From Galdieria partita (lineage: Eukaryota; Rhodophyta; Bangiophyceae; Galdieriales; Galdieriaceae): a DNA stretch of 64,000 bases. The DNA is taken from the NCBI GenBank assembly GCA_025991245.1, contig BQMJ01000050.1, forward strand, positions 140,535 to 204,534, written 5' to 3'. The position numbers and the translations under genes were made by a program. Each line of letters begins with the position of its first letter. Within the stretch, counting starts at the first letter, position 1. The notes beneath the pieces were generated by a model that was not told the DNA's origin, did not search any database, and saw only the letters and a list, made by a program, of their open reading frames with translations. Below, in pieces: positions 54,725 through 64,000 of the stretch.

Positions 54725-57700
54725 TACCTTAGTCTTTTGTGCTCAAGTCTATAAATACTTAGCAGTTGACAGTTTGTGAGACACAGTTTTGGAAAGGATA
54801 TTGTTTGAATACTATTACTGTTGGCACTTAAATAGCTGTGTCTTTCTATTGGGAAATCACAACCAGCTATGCAACGTACAATTCTATAAAAAGGCTGACA
54901 AGCACAAAGTATACAAACTGACAACTGTCCACGAATTTATAAATACATTGCTCATTTTAGACAGCGATTCTTTTAGCATATTAAATTACTCTACTGAGCA
55001 ACATTCCTAGATATGCGCAAGATATTCCAGGATCTTCCTACGTTACAAGGCAAATTGAGCAAGACATGAATATTTTATCCTTGATGCCCTGTTTACTTGA
55101 ACGATCGATCTTCAACTGGTGGGTACGGTTGCTAAAATTTTATTTTCGTAGAAGTCTAGCGTTCGTGAATGAATACACGTTGAATTTCGTGACTAGTTAA
55201 TTATACAAAAACTCTCTCCAACATTTGGATTGCCATAATGATAAAAATGTCTGAAAGGCAAGGAATTTTTTCTATTCAATTGATAATAAAAAATGTACAC
55301 GACACGTTATTTCATTTATAGACAAATTAACTTGTCAATTATATACAAACGAGAAAGACTTTTAGCCAAGAAAGAAAGACAAACACCAACTGCAATACAC
55401 AGCACAAAAAAAGACCATTATAGAAGAAAAATACAATTGACAATATCTAAGAAGTCGAATCTTGGCAATTTGCATATATTTTAATGCAATTCAGGAGAGG
55501 CGCGAAACTCAACGTTTAGCCACTTTGAGTCACAAAGGTGTAAACAGAGAGACTTCAAAGAATCAACGCAAATTCTTAAAACAAGATAAAGACTAGAATT
55601 GACCATTCAAGTTTTACCAATCAGCCACTCAGAATTATTCATAATTGGACAGAGCTGGGACCAATGCAGTAGAGCTATCACCCAACGCCAAAAAAAGAAA
55701 GTTCTCGTATCGCTTCATAAGAAAAACTTTATTATGAAGAACAGCTATACAAAAATTCTTCTAAGACCAGAGTTTAAAAGAAAACTTTAGAACAACCCAA
55801 TATCAATCAAAACAATAAATAGAGATGCAAGACAATTGACATGAGAAGCTTTATTTATCACCGAAACTTATTGAAGACAACATGTACTTGTGAGAGTTCC
55901 ACATAGAATATTCAATTGAAAAGAGAAATGTAAAACCAAAAATTTCTGGTAACAACAATATCAGTTCAAAACAAACTACTCTGCCAAAACAAGGACAAAC
56001 ACAATCAAATTTCTAAATTACAGGGTATCTAAGAGAAGAAAATGTTTTCGAAATTTTATATAACCCAGTGGCGAATTAAAACAATTAGAAAAACATATAA
56101 AAGCGGACCATAAAAAAGGTTCAGAATAAAATACATTAAAACTATAAAGTGGTCCATAATGCACAATGCTGAAATCATCTTCAATTACACTGTGATGTGA
56201 AAGAGGAAAAAGATTAACATAAAAAACACCTAAAGTAGTATCTGGAAAATATTACATATTCAAAAACCATACACACTCAACAAGAAGAAATGCAGTTTTA
56301 CAAAGCGACCTCTATTCTTCACAGGCGACTAAATTAGAAAGTGATATCTGTGAAAACAATATTAGCAAATAATATATAGAACCTTAGTAGATTGTGTTGC
56401 AAATGAAAAACTTGTTGCATTGTAGATTTTACTAGGCTGAATTGGAATCCAAGCTGGGTCATTGGGAAATCCAGTAAGAAGCTATTTGAGTTTACATGAG
56501 GGTTCATTGATTCATTTCCCCTCACTCTCCTCCATTGCCCTTTAGCTGTAATGGGCTGTGTTTTGTTCTACGTAGCCAATTCTCGACAAAATTCAAAAAT
56601 TTTTCGAAATTTTTTTAAAGCAGATATTTGTGGAAAAAAAGTTGTAGAAATTGGTTTGTATATACTAATTTGTGTTTTCTTGTTTCATATGATCTTTTTC
56701 ACGATTAGCCAAGAGTAAGCTCCAACTGTCTAAAAAATGGCTAGAGTGCTATTTATTTGTAAATATAAAAATAAGTAGTGGTCGAAATCAATAGAAATGG
56801 AGGAGTAAAAGAATCGAACTTACCAAGCTCTTCTTTTATACTCCATTGTCCTCTGGAAAAGCTGAGGAAAGACCAACGATTGATTCAACATCTCTATGGT
56901 GCATTTTTGCATACATGACATAGTTGGAAATTCTTGAGCCAGTTTGCAAGTACACTAGAATATTTACAAGTAGAGCTTCTCCTGCAACTTCTCAAGTGTC
57001 ACAGTATTTCAAGTTGTGTCACTAACATAGACATCTAGTCTCAACCTTGCTCTTGCTTCCTATTAAAGCATAGAAATGAATTTGTGCCGCTGTACAACAC
57101 ATTCTTTTGATTTCGATTGACCAAGTATCGATTTGGACGCTAGATAAGTATGAAAAGCAAAACGCATTGAAAGTTCTTATGGAAATCATGGAAGAAATTG
57201 AATTTGGATTGGAGGTGTTCCCAAACAAAGAGTTCCAAATAGAAAATTCTAGAGAAAAGAGCTAGAAAGAAGCCAAAATGTTATGCAATGCGTAGTAAAA
57301 GACTAAAAAAGTATTAAAAGCTAAGAGAGCAATGAAGAAGAAATTGATTGTAGAGAAAAAGAGTGAGAGTACAATATGACCAATAATGAAAAATGCCACT
57401 CAGTGATATAATTTTCTAATAGTTATTGCGCAAAGTATAGACCAGGTAGATATAAAGCAAGAAGAAAGAGGAAGAACAGTAGACATGATAGAACATTTAC
57501 GTCGTCATTGTTAACTGTTTCGTTCAGTTGAAGGCTTTTTTATGGCATATTTTTGGTCTGGATTACTTTTGGGTCAATATGTATACCATCAACAAAGCAG
57601 CATTATAGTATACGAGATACTCACAGAATAAAATAAGGAGTATACAATGATCCCAAGAAAGTAAAAACTGTTTTGCCAAATTGCTAAGTGAAAGATAAGA

Positions 57701-59655
57701 CAGCAGAAAGCAACCATAAGGCAAAACAAGGTTGTACTTTTCAAACCACTGTCAGTGAATCGAAAAGGACTCTGATACGGGAGATGCAAGAAACGGAGCC
57801 ATTTTAGTTTCGCAACATTTCAAATACATAGTGAATTATGTTAGCTCCAAACAAATGAAAACGTTTCCCCAAAACAAGTACTAGAGAAAATTCATGAAAG
57901 TCAAAAGCGGTACACGAGTATGCTAGGGGATGAAGATTTCATAGGCGACGATGAATTGCCACGAATGGATCAACAAACAAAACAAAACTTCAAAACTACA
58001 AAATATGAAAGTAACAAGGTAAGTCAAAATATGTGAATCATTAAATAATTCTTTGCTTTATAACGTTGGTTTCACGAGAACATAATTCATTGAAGGAAAG
58101 CGCATGACGTATGTCAGAGGATATTGGACAATTCTTTTTTTATTAGAGCGTTGTAACGTTTCTTTCTTTCGTACACATATAGACTAATAAATGAACGATA
58201 CAGATAGCGATTTTGAAAATAAGCCATAGAGAAAAGAAAGACAGTAAGAGAAATAGAATCTCTAGAAAGTTGAAGGATTCTCATATACTACTTGTCTTTA
58301 TTGAATAAGTATATCTCTAATTGTTTTCTTCAACGGACATTGATCGATAATGCAAAAGATAGTAAGATGAAGTGTTCAAAATGCATGTTCAACGAAAAAC
58401 CTACTATATTCTCATTCGGAAACAATCCAGTACTTATGTCAAATTGAAATACTTAAAGGAAATTTTATATATTTAAGAAGGAGAGAAACAAAAACAACAG
58501 GATGATTTCAAAGAACAAGAAAGAAAATGCAACGAATTCATGGAGGAAAAGTGTTTCTTAAGAGATATGTTTCAATACAAGCTGTCATTCAAAGCATAGT
58601 CAAACTGACATAAAGCATATAATATCCAAGATGCTACAGACCAACATTGAACTTTTGTGGCTAGATTGCTAACGGTTCAATTCATTTGAGGCCTTTTATG
58701 AGAAGATGTGGCTTGCTTTGTCTTCACTATATGTATCAACAGTACAATTCGTGTATATTTTTATGCCGACAATCATAAAATAGAACAGAATGAATCCAAT
58801 TACCATAAGAAAGCAAAAAAAATTTTTTTTACAAAAAAGGTGTCTGATAAGAGATACCACATAGTAAAAACCGACAGTTGCAAGATTCGACTTTTCGAAA
58901 AACTATCGCTTTTCAATATCAAAAACGACTATAGTGAAACAAGCCATGCAATACGTTAGGTGTAAGAATTTCCAGAATTAGATTTCGCAATATATCAAAT
59001 TCATAACCAAATTGCTCAGCTCCCCAAAAAATTAAAAACTTCAATAAAAGTGAAACAAATGAAACAATTGGATATCGCTTACATACAATATAAATACAAC
59101 TGTGGGGGTGATTCCAAAAAGATTTCATAGGAAGAATTATTTTGTCACTCGAAATAAATTAGCAAAATCACTAAAATCTTGAAGAATCTTGACACAATTT
59201 CACAAGTATGTGACCGAGTCTAAACCACTTAATTTTATACTCTATTACATTCTTTTACGACGACCTAGTGAATTGAGAAAAACACATGCCTTTTAGAAAA
59301 AGGAATGAAAAGTCGTGTGGTTTCAAATAAAAAAATTGTTTTTCTGAAATTATCCACGGTCTATTAGAAGAGCAATAAAAATATCGTCTCGAATAGAGTC
59401 TATGAAAAAAGGAAGAATTTAGGGAGGTCGACCCAAGTGAAAAAATTATAGAATTTCAATCCATTATTTGTCCTTTATGGCATCCGTACTTCTAGTTGTT
59501 CTCAGGAGTAAGCAGTAGGTGACAATGTGAAATTTAGTAAAAAGAAAAGTAGAACAAATCTGCATATCAAAAAAAATCAATGTATTCTCACCTCGAACAT
59601 TTTAGTACATAGGTGAAATAGAACCTAAAAAAGCTTCATTACACATTCAAGGGTT
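54725..59655. other. A-rich gene-free subtelomere
   Basis: No frame here has both an ATG, useful length and family resemblance. The plus strand is clearly richer in A than in T, with many oligo-A runs. Fragments such as gaagaaagaggaagaacagtagacatga (about 57460) resemble pieces of repeat family 2. I see no tRNA, rRNA or transposase. Confidence 0.5.
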
Positions 59656-59659
59656 ATAA

Positions 59660-59945
59660 GACATAAAACACAAAAGGAAAACAGACAGTAGTACTAGAAG
59701 AAAAAGGATAAAGAAAGTCAACGTTTTGAAATGTGAACAAAGAGCCTAAACGACGATTGAATCTCCTAATTCAGTCATTCTTATAAAATAGCAATTGAGC
59801 AAGAATCCAGGGCATACGAATACACAAATGAAGAGCCAATAAAGTGATTCAGAATTTGACATTGTTGAGAATAGATAAATGGCGGCTAGAAAACTTTACC
59901 AAAACACGAAGTTTTGCTTTCGAGAATCCAAGAATAGCATAAGCA
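59660..59945 (+). repeat. Subtelomeric repeat family 2, copy B
   Basis: Diverged copy of 51170-51470 in the same orientation, with matching order of short blocks (acagtagtactagaagaaaaagga, gaacaaagagcctaaacgacga, aattcagtcattcttataaaatagcaattgagcaagaa given in pieces). Confidence 0.55.
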
Positions 59946-62295
59946 TTGTTTACTTTTTGCTAAATGTGTATAGCGACACTATATTCCAAGTAATTCAACT
60001 CTAAGAATGAAGCAAGCAGTGTCTCAAGACAATCAAAAAGCAGAAACTATTTACCAAATGGTTAAATTTTCAATAGCATTGCATTGTAGAATACAATAAA
60101 GTGACCAAATAACAAAACTCAGAATTTTGCTATATAGGACAGATTTCTAAAGACGATTCTAATAAGGTAAGATTCAACCATGAAGGTCTTGGTGGAACGA
60201 TCGAAACAAAAGTTTCAAAATATACAAATTGAAAGCTTATCATTACATATGCGCCAAAGACAGCAACAGCCTTACAAAGAAAAATCAATAAAGAAATATC
60301 ATTATCGCTACCATGTAATACCTATATGAAAAGACAAATTCAACGAAAAAGCTACTATGTCACCAAGGCATAAAAATTTAAAAAAATTCCAAAACTTTTG
60401 ACAACAGTTAAAAAAAAAAAGAAGATTTCAGCATTTCATTTTCAGTTCTATTGCATTCGCATTATGAGACGGTATTGAAGAGAAGTTTTTTGCGATATAT
60501 CAAAGGGGAATAGGCAATTTTTGCATTACCAGTTTAGACTTTCTTTATACGGTTTACTAAAGGAACAATACCAAAACAAATTTTAGAAAAAGTCCATAGA
60601 AAAAACCTTTAAAGAAATAAAAACTTGAGAATATATTGAGGAATTTTTATGTACCACTTGTTCTTTACATCATCGGTACCATGAATCTGTACTCGTCAGG
60701 CAGATATTTCTCAACCGTGTGAAACGAAGTAAGAAAGTTACAGCAATCTGCTCACAGAGAAAAAAAACAATAGTTTTGATAGAAAGGAATTTAGTAACTA
60801 TATCACTTGAAATACAGAAGAAAGAACTACTTCTTCTCACTGGAGAAAAAGTAGTAAAAAGAAGGGGTAATCCTTGAATGCAGCAATGAAGACAGCACAA
60901 AACAAAGAAAGAAAAATGTTGCATAGTGGCAGATTGTTCTAATTTTGAAACGACTTGTTCGCGTACATTGCTTGCACCTTAGACTAACGTCAACAGAAGG
61001 GTACCATTTAAACGAACCACCTAGAATCTCAAAGCGACACAAAAGTAGCAAAAAAAATTGTGCATTCTTAATAAAATTTGAACTTAAGAAGGAATGTAAA
61101 AAACTAACTCTAGTTTTCAATCCAAAAAAAGTTTAAACAAAATGTAGCTGACAGGAAACCAAACTTGGTCAGTAGCACAGCAAGCATAAAAAATAAAACA
61201 ATACGTAACTATTCTTTGTGCAGAAAAGCATAAATAAGAAACCGGACATAACCAATTCACTCTGCCCACTAAAACTTTGAGACTACTAGAGCTCAGTGAA
61301 CTGAAAAACCAGGCACGCCCTGGCTGAAAGCATTAAGTATTTTTTCCTCCTTTTGGTTTTACAATACTTCATTAGGGTATACTTTCAAGTGAAATATGCA
61401 TACTTATCTAAAAGTTCAAATACAATTGGAAGATATTAACAGGGTGATTCAAGGTAAATTCATCCAATATCAGAAACGAAAAAGATTTTCCATCAAATAG
61501 ATTCGGCACAAATGCCACACAAAGCAAAGTATCACAATATGAGAAAAAGCTATTAAATTACTGTGCAACTGTTTCAATCAAGAACGAAGGTAATGATGCT
61601 AACGATAACAAAAACGCAACCATTTAAGAAAAATGCTCACAATTTCTGGACAGCTCAAAATTTCGAATAATTGCAAAGCAACCGAGAAACTCCTTAACTA
61701 GAAAGGGCTGTGAATAAAAATAGCATCCTAAAATTTTCCCTAAATACCCGTAGTAAACAACAAATGCAAACATACGCAGAATTTGCACACAAGGCAAGTC
61801 ATTTGATCTCTGGCAAAACAAGCAGTACAGTTTGAGAATTAATTACTTTTACGAAACTAAAACCAAAAGTAAAGGTCTTGATAGAACCAATTCGTTTTTT
61901 TTCTCCAATGAATTGAGATTTCCAAAACCCTAATAAATCATCAAATGCGAATGACCCGGAACAGGACAATAGGAATTTTTCTAGGGTTCATTAATTTTTT
62001 TTAATTTTATTACTGTTTCTAACAAAAGTCACATTCTATATAAAGAAACTAACAGGATAGAAAAAGGAACATTCATCCAACAGAATAAAGCAAAAGGATC
62101 CTTCACCCAATGAATAGGGCTTCACAAGAATAAGTAAAAAACCACAAAAAAAAAGCTTTAATAAATGGCTCTGCAACAAAATCAATGAAAAACGAGAGTT
62201 TCAAGGCACAATCAACCCCCAAAAAAATTTCAATCAAACAAACCACTTCGAATTTTAAACCAACACAACACGACATGGAAATGCCTAAACAAATG
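59946..62295. other. A-rich gene-free subtelomere, distal part
   Basis: Same composition as 54.7-59.7 kb. One CCCTAATAAA decamer, the complement of the telomere unit, sits at 61928-61937. No gene supported. Confidence 0.5.
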
Positions 62296-63300
62296 AAGGA
62301 CAATCATAAGTTAAAAGCAAAATCAAAACTTTTTCCTATCGTTTCCAAGTATTCATGCAATATATCTCAAATACAAATATAATGGAAAAAACACACACAA
62401 GAACAGTCTCCAAAACGCCACCAAACACCCAGTAAAAATTTGCGACTAATTATACTAGACTAAAGGAAAAAGAAGAGGCTTGATAGAATTAAGAAACTTT
62501 GAAATGCATTTCCAAGAAAAAATGCGGTAAATTGTAAAATATGTATAGGCTTGCAGAAGGGAGTGGACATTTTTCCTTCTTATTCAGGTTTTACTGAAGG
62601 ATTACTATTGGGTACATAAAAACGCCTCAACAAAAAAAAGGACAATCACCAGTTAAAACCAAAATATAGACTTTCTCTATTTTCTTCCAAGAATTTATGC
62701 AATATACCTCAAATACAAATATAAGAGAAAAATATCACACAAGAAAGGTCGCCAGGACGCCAAAAAAAACACAGTTAAATTTGTGACTCATTATACTAGA
62801 CAAAAATAAAAGTAAGAGGCTAGATACAATTAAGGAACTTTCGTATGAAATGCAACTAAGAGAAAAAAATGCAGTAAATTGTAAAATGTGTGTTGGCCGG
62901 CAGGAGGAAGTTGGCATTATTCTTTCTAATTCAGGTTTTACTGAGGGATTATTATTGGGTACATAAAAACGCCTCAACAAAAGAAGGACAATCACCAGTT
63001 AAAAGCAAAATATAGACTTTCTCTTTCCGCTTCCGAGAATTTATGCAGTATACCTCAAATAGAAATATAAGAGAAATAAATCAAACAAGAAAGGTCGCCA
63101 GGACGCCAAAAACACACAGTAAAATTTGTGACTCATTATACTAGACAACAAACAAAAGTAAGAGGGTAACTACAATTAAGGAACTTTAGTTTGAAATGCA
63201 ACTAGAAGAAAAAATGCAGTAAATTGTAAAATATGTCTAGGCCGGCAGGAGGAAGTTGGCATTTTTCTTTCTTAGTCAGGTTTTACTGAGGGATTATTAT
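62296..63300 (+). repeat. Three tandem units of about 344 bp next to the telomere
   Basis: Units begin with aaggacaatca at 62296, 62638 and 62984 (periods 342 and 346). Each contains, in order: a tttatgcaatatacctcaaatacaaatataa-like block, an aacgcca/gacgcca block, actcattatactagac, aaatgcagtaaattgtaaaat, and caggttttactgagggatta. Units 2 and 3 are nearly identical; unit 1 is more diverged. The last unit ends in ggattattattgggg and runs directly into telomere-like sequence. Confidence 0.85.
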
Positions 63301-63387
63301 TGGGGTCTACTTGCGATTTATTAGTGTTAATTATTGTTTACTTAGTGTTTATTATTGTTTATCAGTGTTTATTATGGTTTTTTAGTG
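63301..63387 (+). repeat. Degenerate telomere-proximal repeats
   Basis: Irregular units such as tttattagtg, attattgtttac, ttatcagtg and tttattatgg bridge the 344-bp satellite and the ordered array, as expected of mutated inner telomere repeats. Confidence 0.7.
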
Positions 63388-63552
63388 TTTATTATGGGTT
63401 TATTATGGGTTTATTATGGGTTTATTATGGGTTTATTATGGGTTTATTATGGGTTTATTATGGGTTTATTATGGGTTTATTATGGGTTTATTATGGGTTT
63501 ATTATGGGTTTATTATGGGTTTATTATGGGTTTATTATGGGTTTATTATGGG
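63388..63552 (+). repeat. Inner telomeric block: fifteen TTTATTATGGG units
   Basis: Exactly 165 bp made of fifteen uninterrupted 11-mers. Frames through this block give artefactual proteins repeating MGLLWVYYGFI; these are not genes. Confidence 0.85.
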
Positions 63553-64000
63553 TTTATTAGGGTTTATTATATGTTTATTATATGTTTATTAAGGTTTATT
63601 AGGGTTTATTTAGGGTTTATTAGGGTTTATTAGGGTTTATTTAGGGTTTATTAGGGTTTATTTAGGGTTTATTTAGGGTTTATTAGGGTTTATTTAGGGT
63701 TTATTAGGGTTTATTAGGGTTTATTAGGGTTTATTAGGGTTTATTAGGGTTTATTAGGGTTTATTAGGGTTTATTTAGGGTTTATTAGGGTTTATTTAGG
63801 GTTTATTAGGGTTTATTAGGGTTTATTTAGGGTTTATTAGGGTTTATTAGGGTTTATTAGGGTTTATTTAGGGTTTATTTAGGGTTTATTAGGGTTTATT
63901 AGGGTTTATTAGGGTTTATTAGGGTTTATTAGGGTTTATTAGGGTTTATTAGGGTTTATTAGGGTTTATTAGGGTTTATTAGGGTTTATTAGGGTTTATT
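63553..64000 (+). repeat. Telomere: TTTATTAGGG with TTTATTTAGGG variants
   Basis: G-rich strand runs 5'->3' toward the window end, the correct polarity for a right telomere. The first few units are variant (TTTATTATATG twice, TTTATTAAGG). The middle mixes 10-mers (TTTATTAGGG) and 11-mers (TTTATTTAGGG). The last 100 bp or more is pure TTTATTAGGG. The array continues to the window edge, so the true chromosome end may lie beyond. Confidence 0.92.

Noticed and set aside
56800-56860. tRNA-like GTTCGATTC on the minus strand
   Set aside because: The flanking bases do not form a T-stem or acceptor stem.
63300-63633. Two overlapping frames encoding repeats of MGLLWVYYGFI
   Set aside because: They are translations of the 11-mer telomere-like array, whose unit length shifts all frames evenly; no gene is implied.
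63388-64000. CRISPR-like regular repeats
   Set aside because: There are no unique spacers; units are directly adjacent and G-rich toward the chromosome end, so this is a telomere.

Overview
This is a nuclear chromosome end from a compact eukaryotic genome. Most genes carry very short spliceosomal introns, usually 42-60 nt with GT..AG ends. Intergenic spacers are often under 150 bp, AT content is high, and the right edge runs into a telomere. Plastid-type proteins are present (a Tat-type lumenal cyclophilin domain and an acyl-activating enzyme with a transit-like leader). Together these fit a unicellular red alga of the Galdieria type. The organism name is an inference; the sequence itself shows only intron-dense, compact, plastid-bearing eukaryote features. 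Exon joins were deduced by hand from family conservation, splice signals and reading-frame arithmetic.

Positions 1-49 kb are gene-dense. In order: a partial minus-strand gene; aminopeptidase P running in frame into a Tat-signal cyclophilin; a type-I membrane glycoprotein; the mitochondrial phosphate carrier; a PNUTS-like PP1 regulator (minus); SEC16; an LSm14/Scd6 protein; exosome RRP4 (minus); a long-chain acyl-CoA/acyl-ACP synthetase (minus); a histidine acid phosphatase (minus); coatomer gamma (minus); propionyl-CoA carboxylase alpha; a long coiled-coil protein (minus) head-to-head with a MIS12 kinetochore homologue; a START-domain protein (minus); DCP2; a second coiled-coil protein; mitochondrial CPN10 (minus); a Sec1/Munc18 protein (minus); an M13 metallopeptidase (minus) head-to-head with ALG13; one unrecognised gene; and a large P-loop ATPase (minus), the last convincing gene before the telomere.

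From about 49.1 kb to 63.3 kb there is no convincing gene. This subtelomere holds diverged repeats: a three-copy family at about 49.5, 52.0 and 54.1 kb; a two-copy family at about 51.2 and 59.7 kb; and three tandem units of about 344 bp at 62.3-63.3 kb. The rest is very A-rich on the plus strand. The last 700 bp is a telomere: an inner block of fifteen TTTATTATGGG units, then a TTTATTAGGG/TTTATTTAGGG mixture that ends in pure TTTATTAGGG. The G-rich strand runs 5'->3' toward the right edge, as expected at a right-hand chromosome end.

Functionally, several genes belong to the secretory pathway (SEC16 for COPII, coatomer gamma for COPI, Sec1 for fusion, ALG13 for N-glycan assembly) and several to mRNA decay (LSm14/Scd6, DCP2, exosome RRP4). 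This looks like ordinary eukaryotic mixing, not an operon. The observations most worth checking are the aminopeptidase-cyclophilin fusion, the subtelomeric ATPase, the telomere variant structure, and 51-nt introns with no in-frame stop inside conserved genes.
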